Shown: positions 1 to 7,657, counted from the first letter of the stretch. The stretch: DNA of 39,283 bases from Halobacillus alkaliphilus (GCF_900113125.1 NZ_FOOG01000036.1:1-39283), one strand, 5' to 3'. Notes: generated by a model not told the origin, from the letters alone. Translations and numbers: made by a program.

Positions 1-459
1 AAGGGTTCTTCGAATGGGCATAAGCAACGTATTAAAGTAGCCAGACTCCACGAAAAGATTGCGAACTCTCGCAAGGATTATCTGCATAAAATTTCTACCG
101 AAATCATCAAAAACCACGATGTGATCGGGGTAGAAAATCTTCAAATTTCCAATATGCTCAAAAACCGAAAACTATCCAAATCGATTAGTGATGCGAGCTG
201 GTCGATCTTCACCTCTATGCTCGAATACAAAGCCGAATGGTACGGAAAACAATTGGTACCCGTATCAAAAGTTTTTGCGAGTTCTCAGCTGTGTTCCAAG
301 TGCGGATACCAAAACAATGAGGTGAAGAATCTCGCTGTTCGAACGTGGAACTGCCCGAATTGCGGCTCCCGCCACGACCGAGATCTAAATGCGAGTTTCA
401 ATATATTGAAGGAAATTAAAAGAATCCTTCCAACCGTCGGTGCGACGGGGCTAGCCTAA
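1..459 (+). CDS. tnpB: TnpB (IS200/IS605-family RNA-guided nuclease), C-terminal part, truncated by window edge
   Basis: The reading frame is open from the first base, so the start lies outside the window; about 152 residues are visible. Seen: a RuvC-like glutamate in GVENLQ (first codons after 121), a zinc ribbon made of CSKC and CPNC pairs, and the terminal RuvC aspartate in HDRDLNAS. This is the usual TnpB/OrfB C-terminus, and the visible catalytic and zinc-binding residues are intact. Family knowledge: TnpB uses an RNA from the element's right end (omega RNA/reRNA) to cut DNA and favours retention of the element. The frame ends just before a run of hairpins that fits such an RNA. No tnpA is visible; it may lie upstream or be absent. 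Whether the N-terminal part is intact cannot be seen. Confidence 0.92.
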   Translation, partial: KGSSNGHKQRIKVARLHEKIANSRKDYLHKISTEIIKNHDVIGVENLQISNMLKNRKLSKSISDASWSIFTSMLEYKAEWYGKQLVPVSKVFASSQLCSKCGYQNNEVKNLAVRTWNCPNCGSRHDRDLNASFNILKEIKRILPTVGATGLA

Positions 460-541
460 TCATTTGAACGAACCGTTAGGTTCGTGCTCTTAGGAATCCC
501 CCAACTTCAAGGAGCGTCAGCGAGTAAGTGGGGGTAGTTCA
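420..541 (+). ncRNA. Putative omega RNA (reRNA) scaffold and right end of the tnpB element
   Basis: Three hairpins follow each other across the tnpB 3' end: 434-448 (CCGTCG/CGACGG), 468-485 (ACGAACC/GGTTCGT) and 498-534 (CCCCC..ACTT paired with AAGTGGGGG, one bulge). This order, overlapping the tnpB stop and ending in a GGGGGTAGTTCAA-like terminus, is typical of IS200/IS605 right ends. If the element ends near 541, the guide would be the flank from about 542, in the gerM leader. The boundary is inferred to within about 5 bases. Confidence 0.55.
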
Positions 542-637
542 AGTTAATTGAATAAGAAGCAGTTTGAAAAATCTCTGGTCTATTCCTTTCTTGGGCTCGT
601 ATATATGGTAGTACAATCAATCTCAGGAGGGGAAACG

Positions 638-1723
638 ATGAAGAAGTCTGGTTACAAACCCTATTTTATTGCGGTTTTGTTATTAATAAGTTCAGGACTT
701 TTAAGCGGCTGCTTATTTGAGGGAGAGCAAACTTTAGAAAAAATGGATGTACCGGAGGAGACAACAGTCACTGAACCAGAAATGGAAAGTGAAGCTGCAT
801 CACCGGAAGAAGAGACGAAAGAAGAGGGAAAAACTACTGAAGAGGAGTCATCCGGTACGGTAAAGAGGGAGCTTTATCTATTGGATGCTAGCGGTATGGT
901 CGTTCCCCAAACTCTTGAACTACCTGCGTCTGAAGAAGCAGCGACTCAGGCACTTGAATACTTAGTTAAGGATGGTCCAGTTACGAATTTACTGCCTAAT
1001 GGATTTCAAGCGGTTTTGCCGGCAGGTACCGAAATTTTGGGTCTCAACCCGGAAGCCGATGGAACGATGGTGGTAGATGTTTCCCCTGAATTCAAGAATT
1101 ATGAGGAAAAGGATGAACAAAAAATCCTTCAAGCCATGACGTATACCTTAACGCAGTTTGAAAATGTAAAACGAATCAAACTGTGGATCAATGGTCATGA
1201 ACAAGATGTTATGCCAGTCGGTGGGACCCCTCTAACAGATGGGGTTTCCCGCTCCAATGGAATCAATATTCATGTGGGTGACCAAACGGATGTAGTCGAT
1301 AGTGAAGCTGTTACTGTCTATTTTCCAACTCAAAATGGTGATCAGGTTTATCAAGTTCCTGTTACCACACGAGTTCAGAAGGGTGACGACAGCTACTCCT
1401 CCGTGGTCCAAGCCCTTCTGAACGGACCTGAACTTGGAACCTCACTGCTTCACCCTTTTAATGAAGGTGCACAGGTGACAGGTACAGATCTCAAGAATGG
1501 GGTTTTGAAGCTTTCCTTTAACGAAGCAATATTATCCGGTGAAGAACAAAAGTCGCTATCCGATGAAGCGTTAGCCAGCCTGGTCATGAGTTTAACTGAT
1601 CTTTCCGACGTTGAATCCGTAGAAGTGCAGGTAGAGGGCACCGAGCAGGTTATGAATGAATCAGGGGAGCCTCTAGTAGAACCCGTGAGTCGATCTGATA
1701 TCAATAAAGCTGAAGAATTCTAA
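638..1723 (+). CDS. gerM: Germination/sporulation lipoprotein GerM
   Basis: 361-aa lipoprotein. Signal peptide with lipobox LLSGC (lipidated Cys25), a Glu-rich linker (about 30-75), then two GerMN repeats (about 76-200 and 223-350), the usual GerM architecture. In B. subtilis GerM is a sigma-E-dependent protein needed for normal sporulation and germination. The start at ATG 638 is preferred because it follows GGAGGGG and begins the signal peptide; the frame is open back to 548 but that would put about 30 extra residues before the signal peptide. It lies directly before rph as in B. subtilis, where racE and ysmB precede it; here the tnpB element sits about 95 bp upstream, so the native promoter may have been displaced. 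Confidence 0.93.
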   Translation: MKKSGYKPYFIAVLLLISSGLLSGCLFEGEQTLEKMDVPEETTVTEPEMESEAASPEEETKEEGKTTEEESSGTVKRELYLLDASGMVVPQTLELPASEEAATQALEYLVKDGPVTNLLPNGFQAVLPAGTEILGLNPEADGTMVVDVSPEFKNYEEKDEQKILQAMTYTLTQFENVKRIKLWINGHEQDVMPVGGTPLTDGVSRSNGINIHVGDQTDVVDSEAVTVYFPTQNGDQVYQVPVTTRVQKGDDSYSSVVQALLNGPELGTSLLHPFNEGAQVTGTDLKNGVLKLSFNEAILSGEEQKSLSDEALASLVMSLTDLSDVESVEVQVEGTEQVMNESGEPLVEPVSRSDINKAEEF

Positions 1724-1728
1724 AATGG

Positions 1729-1763
1729 AAAAGGGTGCCGGCAAAGGTGCCCTTTTTCTTTTT
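1729..1763 (+). terminator. Rho-independent terminator after gerM
   Basis: AAAAGGGTGCC pairs with GGTGCCCTTTT (two G-U wobbles) across a short loop and runs into a T-rich tract. It separates gerM from rph. Confidence 0.75.
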
Positions 1764-1854
1764 GGAAGAGTAGAAGAACAGACTTACTACCGAGCAGCTA
1801 TAAATTGTGTTAAGATGGGCTAGGATAATGGAGTAGAAGAAGGAGGCGGCTTTA

Positions 1855-2625
1855 ATGAGAAACGATCAAAGAAAAGTAAATCAATTAAGAAAAGTGACGA
1901 TAGAAACTGATTATGTTAAACATCCGGAAGGTTCGGTATTAATAAGTTTTGGAGATACAAAAGTAATTTGTAATGCCAGTATTGAGGACCGTGTCCCACC
2001 GTTTTTACGAAACCAGGGAAAAGGCTGGATCACGGCTGAATATGCCATGCTCCCGAGAGCGACGGAGAATAGAAACATCCGGGAGTCTTCAAAAGGAAAA
2101 GTTTCAGGACGTACAATGGAAATCCAACGCTTAATCGGGCGTGCGCTACGGGCAGTAGTGGATTTAGATAAAATTGGCGAGCGAACACTTTGGGTAGACT
2201 GTGATGTTATTCAAGCAGATGGAGGCACACGAACAGCTTCTATAACAGGGGCATTTGTTGCTGTGGTCCTTGCGTTAGGAAAATTGGTGAATAATAAATC
2301 CATTAAAGAGCTGCCGATTCATGATTATTTAACTGCTATATCAGTAGGTGTACTTCCAGAAGGGGAAGAAGTACTGGATTTATGTTATGAAGAAGATAGC
2401 AAAGCGCAGGTAGACATGAACGTAGTCATGACTGGAAATGGAGAATTTGTAGAACTCCAAGGCACGGGAGAAGAAGCGACTTTCTCTATGCCCCAGCTGC
2501 AGACGATGCTTACCCTGGCTCAAGAAGGAGTTACTGAGCTTGTGGAACTTCAACGGGAAGCAATTGGAGAATGGGCAGAGGTTATTTCTGCTAAACAAGC
2601 AGCACAAACGGGGGGTCAATCATGA
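1855..2625 (+). CDS. rph: Ribonuclease PH
   Basis: 256 aa, normal family length. A phosphate-dependent 3'-5' exoribonuclease that trims tRNA 3' ends in the cytoplasm. Seen: the RNase PH N-terminal signature, Arg86 in SGRTMEIQR, the phosphate-binding GGTRTAS motif (about 123-129), and acidic residues in DSKAQVDMN (about 181-188) at the expected metal site. Start ATG 1855 lies 8-9 nt behind AGAAGGAGG. Its stop overlaps the rdgB start (ATGA), indicating translational coupling with the next gene. Confidence 0.97.
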   Translation: MRNDQRKVNQLRKVTIETDYVKHPEGSVLISFGDTKVICNASIEDRVPPFLRNQGKGWITAEYAMLPRATENRNIRESSKGKVSGRTMEIQRLIGRALRAVVDLDKIGERTLWVDCDVIQADGGTRTASITGAFVAVVLALGKLVNNKSIKELPIHDYLTAISVGVLPEGEEVLDLCYEEDSKAQVDMNVVMTGNGEFVELQGTGEEATFSMPQLQTMLTLAQEGVTELVELQREAIGEWAEVISAKQAAQTGGQS

Positions 2626-3218
2626 AAGAGGTTTTAATTGCAACAAAAAACGCCGGAAAAGTCGGCGAGTTTCAGGAGCTTTTTGCTGCTTATGATATAG
2701 CGGTTAAGTCTTTACTCGATTTTGATGAACAGATAACGGATATTGAAGAGACCGGTGCCACCTTTGCTGAAAATGCAGCTATAAAAGCAGAGGCTGCAAT
2801 GAAGCACTACCAAATTCCGGTGATCGCAGATGATTCAGGTCTTGAAATTGATGCATTGGATGGAGCACCGGGTGTTTACTCGGCCCGGTATGCAGGGAAA
2901 GATAAAGATGACGATAAGAACATGGAAAAAGTTCTTGATGAGCTTATAGATACGCCATTAGAAAAAAGGACGGCCCGTTTTGTATGCGCCATAGCCGTAG
3001 CCCGACCGAATGAAGACACCTTTGTGAAAACCGGGATATGTGAAGGCAGTATTGCTTTAATGTCCAGAGGAGCGAATGGTTTTGGGTATGACCCAATTTT
3101 CATACCAAAAGGGTCTGATCGAACGATGGCTGAGCATACTTCTGAAGAAAAGAATTCCATCAGTCATCGACATTATGCTATCCTGCAAATAGAAGAGTGG
3201 TTAAAAGATCAATCGTAA
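2622..3218 (+). CDS. rdgB: XTP/dITP (non-canonical purine NTP) pyrophosphatase, RdgB/HAM1 family
   Basis: 198 aa. Hydrolyses ITP, dITP and XTP to monophosphates and so keeps deaminated purines out of nucleic acids. Seen: nucleotide-binding TKNAGK (8-13), EETG (42-45), catalytic/metal DDSG (70-73), [11 protein letters not shown] (82-92), FGYDPIF (154-160) and the C-terminal SHR (181-183). Equivalent to B. subtilis YsnA. The start codon overlaps the rph stop by 4 nt, and the YsnB-type gene follows closely, reproducing the rph-ysnA-ysnB operon. Confidence 0.96.
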   Translation: MKEVLIATKNAGKVGEFQELFAAYDIAVKSLLDFDEQITDIEETGATFAENAAIKAEAAMKHYQIPVIADDSGLEIDALDGAPGVYSARYAGKDKDDDKNMEKVLDELIDTPLEKRTARFVCAIAVARPNEDTFVKTGICEGSIALMSRGANGFGYDPIFIPKGSDRTMAEHTSEEKNSISHRHYAILQIEEWLKDQS

Positions 3219-3231
3219 AGAGGTGGTCCAG

Positions 3232-3759
3232 ATGCCAAAAGTATTAATCATTAGTGACAGCCACGGTCTGGAACAAGAGTTAAATGACGTGAAAAAACGT
3301 CACCAGCATGAAGTGGACGCTATGCTTCACTGTGGCGATTCTGAACTAAGTTATGATTCAAAGGAATTAGAAGGCTTCCATTATGCAAAAGGGAATTGTG
3401 ATTTTGAACCTGAAATGGAAAATGATCAGGTGGTCTCAGTAGGGGATATTACTTTTCTGGTGACTCATGGTCACCTTTACCAAATTAAATCTACACTAAT
3501 GCCGCTTTCCTACAAAGCTGAAGAAGTAGGAGCTCAAATAGCCTGTTTTGGTCATTCCCATATTGCAGGAGCCGAAAAAGTGAATGAAAAACTTTTTATT
3601 AACCCGGGGAGCTGCCATCTTCCTAGAGATCGGGAAGAGCCAACGTACGCCATTCTTGAATGGACGTCACTTGATAATTTGCAGTTACAATTCTATCATA
3701 TCAATGGGGATGTCATGCCGGACTTATATCTGGAAGCATCACTTGCAGCAAAGAAATAA
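3232..3759 (+). CDS. ysnB: YfcE/YsnB-family metallophosphoesterase
   Basis: 175 aa calcineurin-like phosphodiesterase. All expected metal ligands are visible: D9 and H11 (SDSHG), D36 (HCGDSE), N55 (KGNCD), H79 (THGH), and H108/H110 (GHSH). The physiological substrate of the family is uncertain; E. coli YfcE acts on phosphodiesters in vitro. ATG 3232 is chosen over the in-frame GTG 3223 because AGAGGTGG lies at the correct distance and homologues begin MPKVLIISDSHG. Last gene of the rph operon. Confidence 0.93.
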   Translation: MPKVLIISDSHGLEQELNDVKKRHQHEVDAMLHCGDSELSYDSKELEGFHYAKGNCDFEPEMENDQVVSVGDITFLVTHGHLYQIKSTLMPLSYKAEEVGAQIACFGHSHIAGAEKVNEKLFINPGSCHLPRDREEPTYAILEWTSLDNLQLQFYHINGDVMPDLYLEASLAAKK

Positions 3760-3772
3760 TTCTTTGCTGCAA
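3743..3772 (+). terminator. Perfect 13-bp hairpin spanning the ysnB stop codon
   Basis: TTGCAGCAAAGAA / TTCTTTGCTGCAA with loop ATAA. No good T-tract follows, so it may stabilise the mRNA end or be a weak terminator. It ends 5 nt before the -35 of the tRNA promoter. Confidence 0.5.
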
Positions 3773-3777
3773 CCCTA

Positions 3778-3806
3778 TTGACAAATATAAGAGTTCTTAT
3801 TATAAT
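3778..3806 (+). promoter_or_regulatory. Consensus sigma-A promoter of the tRNA operon
   Basis: TTGACA - 17 nt - TATAAT, identical to the sigma-A consensus, about 55 nt before tRNA-Gly. Strong promoters of this kind are expected for stable RNA genes. Confidence 0.88.
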
Positions 3807-3860
3807 AGTTTTTGTCCGCTTAAACGATATAGATATTTAAAGATAATGATTTCTAAAGAT

Positions 3861-3934
3861 GCGGGTGTAGTTTAGTGGTAAAACCTCAGCCTTCCAAGCT
3901 GATGATGAGGGTTCGATTCCCTTCACCCGCTCCA
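3861..3934 (+). tRNA. trnG: tRNA-Gly(UCC)
   Basis: Acceptor stem GCGGGTG/CACCCGC, a D-arm, anticodon loop CTTCCAA with anticodon TCC, and T-arm with GGTTCGATTCC. The 3' CCA is encoded. 74 nt, normal length. Confidence 0.96.
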
Positions 3935-3966
3935 TATCATAATTTAATTTGAAAATACTTAATCTT

Positions 3967-4040
3967 GTCCCAGTAGCTCAGCAGGATAGAGCAACAGCCT
4001 TCTAAGCTGTGGGTCGGGAGTTCGAATCTCTCCTGGGACA
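3967..4040 (+). tRNA. trnR: tRNA-Arg(UCU)
   Basis: Acceptor stem GTCCCAG/CTGGGAC, anticodon stem ACAGC/GCTGT enclosing CTTCTAA (anticodon TCT, reads AGA/AGG), T-arm with GTTCGAATC. CCA is not encoded (CTA follows the discriminator A). Its 3' part is repeated near 5457, which suggests it was an integration site. Confidence 0.95.
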
Positions 4041-4044
4041 CTAA
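4012..4044 (+). repeat. attL-like copy: 3' end of tRNA-Arg plus 4 nt
   Basis: 33-bp stretch covering the T-arm, acceptor 3' strand and CTAA. It recurs at 5457-5489 in the same orientation with 2 mismatches (4027 T/C, 4033 C/A). The 3' halves of tRNA genes are favoured attachment sites of tyrosine integrases. Confidence 0.7.
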
Positions 4045-4079
4045 ACAAAGAGGCTTAAAAGCCGACAATAAAGCTTTCA

Positions 4080-4484
4080 ATGACGTTAAATGAAACGGTC
4101 AATACAACGGTTGAACTCGGAAATCCACCCGAAACTGAACTGTTACGACTAAATTAAATTTAACGGAATTGAAGGCTTTTTTTTATGAAAAAAGAAAGCA
4201 ATATTAAAGCTAACAGAGGACTTAAGCGGGTTATTTGAGGAAAGACTCGCCAAAGAGATGGTACAAGAGGCAGATATTAGTGCTTCCACAGCTCCAAAAG
4301 CTAAGACTACTAATCGGTCGAAAGAACGGAATACAGACCGTTTCACTATTGAAAAGGCTCTAGCTACAATTGCTCGATAAATGGAGATAAGCGGGAAGAG
4401 GCCTCGCGCGATAAGCGAGTACACAACTTGGGTTTTAAGCTCAATAAAGGTTTCACTTATCCGAAGGGAAGAAGAGTAAAATAA
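4080..4484 (+). pseudogene. Frameshifted ORF of unknown family inside the tRNA-Arg island
   Basis: Protein-like sequence jumps between frames: 4080-4157 (starts MTLNETVNTT, stops after RLN), then a frame reading LNLTELKAFFYEK, then a 60-codon stretch from 4198 to the stop at 4380 (contains KLTEDLSGLFEERLAKEM), then a frame ending HNLGFKLNKGFTYPKGRR before a stop at 4482-4484. The first two shifts fall in A/T homopolymer runs near 4155 and 4180-4192. Read together they give a coherent, charged polypeptide of about 130 residues. I do not recognise the family. The tract also contains a T8 run (about 4177-4184) that could serve as a weak terminator for the tRNAs. Moderate to low confidence that this was one gene. 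Confidence 0.38.
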
Positions 4485-4518
4485 TAATAGCCCTCCCCAT
4501 ATGGAAAGAGCTAAGGTA

Positions 4519-5007
4519 TTAGTTTGCTGTTAACGATTGTGTGTTCTTTTTAATAAACTTGATAAACAACAAGCGAATGATGGGTCCCATAACTACAAGT
4601 TGCAATGGAAGAGCAAATATGAAATTAAATGTGAAGATATGCAAGTAGTCTTTATAAAGTGTTCCATTTTGAACCCCAGAATGTAAATACGACGTAACCA
4701 AGCCATAAAATGACATACAAAAAGCCATTCCAAATACCATACATGTGGACATAGAAATAACAAACAGGGGTATATTTTTTTTGCTAAACGGTAGCAAAGA
4801 GACGATCTTACTAGCTAACGGACCCACAAAGAATAAATCCAATACAAGAGCAATGACATAAGCAAGCACAAATTGAATGACAATCTCCTTAAATGATAGG
4901 ATGCCAAACAGATCATTCATGTACATGTTATAAATAGTCATTATAACAACCATTCCAAAGCACATCATAGAACCAAAATATAAACCTTCTTTTCTAGTTG
5001 TAGGCAA
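4519..5007 (-). CDS. DUF2798-type small membrane protein
   Basis: 162 aa with four predicted membrane segments arranged as two repeats (KEGLYFGSMMCFGMV... and PLFVISMSTCMVFGM...), as in DUF2798 proteins of Firmicutes, whose function is unknown. The start is TTG at 5007, 8 nt behind AAAGGAGTG; an out-of-frame ATG lies closer to the SD but opens only a 15-codon frame. It is transcribed against the tRNAs and lies inside the putative island as its only intact gene of appreciable size. Family assignment is from recognition of the motif pattern, not a search. Confidence 0.75.
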   Translation of the reverse strand: MPTTRKEGLYFGSMMCFGMVVIMTIYNMYMNDLFGILSFKEIVIQFVLAYVIALVLDLFFVGPLASKIVSLLPFSKKNIPLFVISMSTCMVFGMAFCMSFYGLVTSYLHSGVQNGTLYKDYLHIFTFNFIFALPLQLVVMGPIIRLLFIKFIKKNTQSLTAN

Positions 5008-5115
5008 TTCATTTCCACTCCTTTTTTTATATTCACTGCCATTTGATAAGTATAGTTAAATATAAGTAAGTTTCGTAAGTGACAAAAATGTGAACATTTT
5101 GGAGGGAGAAAAGTC

Positions 5116-5325
5116 ATGGAGATCAATAAAACAATTGACGAAAAGGGAGTAAATGAAAAACAAAGAGAGAGTCTAAGAGAAGAGGAATTAAGAAAAACCC
5201 TACTGGAATAGAGAGGACAGAAGAAACATGTTGATTTAGTAGGCCGTTTAGGTTGGAAAGGTACAGGAATTCTTGTTCTTGTAATCATAAGTGGGTTTGT
5301 TATTGTATCTTTTTTCTTCAAGTAA
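5116..5325 (+). pseudogene. Small single-pass membrane protein gene interrupted by an in-frame TAG
   Basis: ATG 5116 follows GGAGGGAG with good spacing. The frame encodes 31 charged residues, meets TAG at 5209-5211, then continues for 37 codons in the same frame (GRLGWKGTGILVLVIISG, a membrane segment, ending SFFFK) to TAA at 5323-5325. The frame is preserved across the amber codon and the two parts together form a typical N-in, C-terminal-anchor small protein of 69 residues. Either a recent nonsense mutation or, less likely, readthrough. Not recognised by function. Confidence 0.55.
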
Positions 5326-5456
5326 AAGGGCTTTCCTTTATTAGAGATATTGAATCGGTGTTATAAATGTAAACAGTCGAAAGTTCGGAAAATGAACGAC
5401 TCAATGAACGTATCAATGACCTTCAATTTAACGTTTTAAATATTGGCTATAATTTT
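5326..5456 (+). other. Right end of the island; ORF fragment without usable start
   Basis: A frame reading NERLNERINDLQFNVLNIG (about 5382-5440) resembles a coiled-coil protein end, but its upstream ATG (5368) is followed at once by TAA. It runs directly into the tRNA fragment. Probably a remnant; no function can be given. Confidence 0.3.
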
Positions 5457-5489
5457 GGTCGGGAGTTCGAACCTCTCATGGGACACTAA
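5457..5489 (+). repeat. attR-like fragment of tRNA-Arg 3' end
   Basis: 31 of 33 bases match 4012-4044. No 5' half of a tRNA precedes it, so it is not a tRNA gene. It stands 6 nt before a strong terminator hairpin. Confidence 0.7.
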
Positions 5490-5494
5490 TGTAT

Positions 5495-5538
5495 AAAACG
5501 CTGAGTCCTTTTGTGCTAAAGGATTCAGCGTTTTTCTT
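5495..5538 (+). terminator. Rho-independent terminator, probably the original one of the tRNA operon
   Basis: AAAACGCTGA(G)TCCTTT pairs with AAAGGA(T)TCAGCGTTTTT, followed by a T-tract. It directly follows the tRNA-Arg fragment, as expected for a tRNA operon terminator now separated from the tRNA by the island. Confidence 0.85.
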
Positions 5539-5709
5539 AGGTTATACCCTAGTTAAATAAAACCAACCAAATATCAAGGTAACGATTCTGAAGTAACAAA
5601 AGTTGAAAATGTACTAGGCAGGGGTAATGAATCACATGCGTGACACAAACGTATTGCACTAATTTATAATGAAGCATGATTTTACCAATTCATTCAGGAA
5701 CAAGGAATA
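5539..5709. other. Intergenic stretch, no confident gene
   Basis: AT-rich. A short frame without a start (IKPTKYQGNDSEVTKVENV..., about 5562-5640) looks protein-like and may be debris. No RNA motif or terminator recognised. Confidence 0.3.
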
Positions 5710-5967
5710 CTAGGATGACAATCTAACTAAATCCAGACCATTTTCAATCAGGTTGAATTTTAGACACCTTTGGCCAAAATATACTTCCAGGTAAGGCTTT
5801 GATTCGAGTGGATAGTATCTAATGAAGAACGTGTGGTGTCCCGTTAGATCTCTTAAGTACGATTCATTTAGCAAATCTTTTAATAATATTAATTCTTGAT
5901 TTGGGGTGTTTACATTCCCGTCAGCCGAGAGGTAACCATCGCTTTCAAGTTTATGCAATAAATTCAA
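5710..5967 (-). CDS. Hypothetical 85-aa protein
   Basis: Starts at ATG 5967 behind AGAGGAGGG (8-nt spacing), a strong initiation region. The product is soluble and mixed-charge, with an N-terminal helix-like part (MNLLHKLESDGYLSADG) and a C-terminal part rich in aromatic residues (FFIRYYPLES, YLEVYFG) that suggests a small alpha/beta domain. I do not recognise a family. It lies alone between the tRNA island and the aminopeptidase gene; no terminator is evident at its 3' end. Confidence 0.65.
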   Translation of the reverse strand: MNLLHKLESDGYLSADGNVNTPNQELILLKDLLNESYLRDLTGHHTFFIRYYPLESKPYLEVYFGQRCLKFNLIENGLDLVRLSS

Positions 5968-6212
5968 TAGCAGAACCCTCCTCTTTAGGATAGTTTAAAC
6001 GAAATATATATACTATTATTATTTGCTTACTGAAGGCTTAACGCAATCAGAGTTTTTGTCGGATTAGATAGAATAAAGTCTCATAAGGGTGGCTGCTTGC
6101 TACATTTTGGAGGTGCATGAGAATAGTAAGCCAAGCAGATGGAAGTTTTGTAAGGTGACATTCGTTTTAATGACCAATCTAAGGGATGTTTAGCCCTTTC
6201 CTTGAATGACTT
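5968..6212. other. Intergenic region between the 85-aa gene and the aminopeptidase terminator
   Basis: A weak hairpin (AAGGG/CCCTT around 6180-6200) and several short open frames on the plus strand, none with a convincing start and SD. Nothing that I can assign. Confidence 0.3.
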
Positions 6213-6253
6213 TAAAAAAGCGCTGAAACCTTCACTTAAGGTTTCAGCGCTTA
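6213..6253 (-). terminator. Rho-independent terminator of the M28 peptidase gene
   Basis: 15-16 bp inverted repeat (AAGCGCTGAAACCTT and its complement) with, on the minus strand, a T6 run after the second arm. Lies about 30 nt beyond the stop of the minus-strand peptidase. Confidence 0.88.
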
Positions 6254-6283
6254 TGTTATACAGGAATAGATTGTCAGCTCCTT

Positions 6284-7657
6284 TTAAAGGGGTCTGTCGT
6301 CAAACTCATATTGAACTGGTCCGGGCGCAACTCGTGCGTTTTCAAGAGCTGGAGTATCCGGACGTGCTATCTGATAGACCGCAGCTCCAACAATTTCTGT
6401 GGTTTCTTTCAACTTATCTTTGCTAATTTTATCCACTGTATCTTCAGGAGAATGATACCATGGCTCAAGGGGTGCATGAATGAATAAAGCAGACGGTATG
6501 CCGCGTTCAAAGAAGGGGACGTGGTCACTGCGGCCGAGCTGTCCGTATTCCACGACTTCTGCTACCCTCGCTCCCGCAGCTGCCCCTAAATCGGTTACCA
6601 GATTCTTTTCTCCATCAGGTGTAAACATAATTAAATCTCCAGAATCACGACTTCCTATCATATCCATTTGAAAATGGGCGACCGTTCGACGAACTTCATC
6701 TTCACTTAAGGTGCCTGCATAGTAGTAAGAACCAATTAGCCCCTTTTCCTCAGCACCGAATGTCATAAATCGTAATTCAGTATCCGTCGGAGTATTGGCC
6801 ATTATTTTGGCTAGTTCCAGCACTCCGGACACACCTGATGCATCATCGTTAGCACCTGGGCCTCCCGCTACAGAATCATGGTGAGCACCAACCGTAATAA
6901 TTTGACCATTATCTTTGTTTTTATGAGGTTTCATTGTAGCAATGACATTATATGAAGTTTTATCGATTACTCCCGCATCTTGAACGGATATTTCTGCATT
7001 TACTTCTTCTGATTGAAGTTGGTTCACCAGGGATAATCCTGTTTCGCGGTCTATAGCTACAGCTGGTATATTCTGTCCCTCGTATGTATAACCGAAATCA
7101 TTGCCTTTTTCTCCTTCTCGGTTAAACATGATCACTCCTATAGCGCCTTTATCTAAAACATTTTGGACTTTTTCATAAAAACTAATAGAGCCTCTCTCAA
7201 TTAAGGCGATTTTACCTTTTACTGAGTCAGTGACTTCTTCTTTAGATGCTAAACCAACAAATTGAAGTTTAGAGTTCACTATCCCATTTACTGATCCATT
7301 AAAGGTGCGAACACCTTCGCGAAAAACTTTGTCATTAATAACTATGGAAGAAACACCTGCGTACCAGTCTTGAAAAGTAAAAGGTTGTAATTCCGTATCA
7401 TATCCATAGCTTTCAAACTTTCCTTTTATATACTGCACCGCATTATATTCACCTTCTGTTCCAGCTTCTCTTGGGTTTTTTGAAAGGAAATCTACTCGTT
7501 CATAGAGTCGATCAGCACTAATTTTTTTAATAACCTTGTTATCGAACGCATGATCACTACTGCTGTTAAGAACAGAGGGGGCAGCATCAACTGTTGCTGG
7601 AGCAGAGCTTAAAATTAATCCAGCCGCTAACATCACTTTTATTGCTTTTTTTGACAT
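6284..7657 (-). CDS. ywaD: Secreted M28-family zinc aminopeptidase with PA domain
   Basis: 457 aa. N-terminal signal peptide (about 1-25, cleavage near ATVDAA), a PA insert domain (about 125-230) and an M28 catalytic domain (about 235-440). Two-zinc site visible: H259 (GAHHDS), D271 (GANDDASG), catalytic E303 and ligand E304 (AEEKG), D332 (QMDMIG), H402 (WYHSPEDT). Length, domain order and secretion match B. subtilis YwaD, a double-zinc aminopeptidase; the gene symbol is by similarity. It likely removes N-terminal residues from extracellular peptides to feed amino acid uptake. ATG 7657 follows AAGGAGG with about 9 nt spacing. Monocistronic, with its own terminator. Confidence 0.92.
   Translation of the reverse strand: MSKKAIKVMLAAGLILSSAPATVDAAPSVLNSSSDHAFDNKVIKKISADRLYERVDFLSKNPREAGTEGEYNAVQYIKGKFESYGYDTELQPFTFQDWYAGVSSIVINDKVFREGVRTFNGSVNGIVNSKLQFVGLASKEEVTDSVKGKIALIERGSISFYEKVQNVLDKGAIGVIMFNREGEKGNDFGYTYEGQNIPAVAIDRETGLSLVNQLQSEEVNAEISVQDAGVIDKTSYNVIATMKPHKNKDNGQIITVGAHHDSVAGGPGANDDASGVSGVLELAKIMANTPTDTELRFMTFGAEEKGLIGSYYYAGTLSEDEVRRTVAHFQMDMIGSRDSGDLIMFTPDGEKNLVTDLGAAAGARVAEVVEYGQLGRSDHVPFFERGIPSALFIHAPLEPWYHSPEDTVDKISKDKLKETTEIVGAAVYQIARPDTPALENARVAPGPVQYEFDDRPL

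Larger units (their letters stand above)
4045..5456. mobile_element. Remnant of an element integrated in tRNA-Arg (about 1.4 kb)
   Basis: Bounded by near-identical direct repeats of the tRNA-Arg 3' end. The left repeat completes a functional tRNA; the right one is an isolated fragment immediately followed by a strong terminator that would normally sit behind the tRNA. Inside are a frameshifted ORF, a DUF2798-type membrane gene, a small membrane gene with an in-frame amber codon and a non-initiating ORF fragment. No integrase is visible, so this would be a deletion-decayed island. Inference; gene conversion or a former tandem tRNA array are alternatives. Confidence 0.55.

Noticed and set aside
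4149-4424. 91-aa minus-strand frame within the island
   Set aside because: It is the reverse of the protein-like plus-strand remnant, has no SD and its composition is not convincing.
5457-5489. Possible third tRNA gene
   Set aside because: Only the T-arm and 3' acceptor strand are present; no anticodon arm, D-arm or 5' acceptor strand precedes it.
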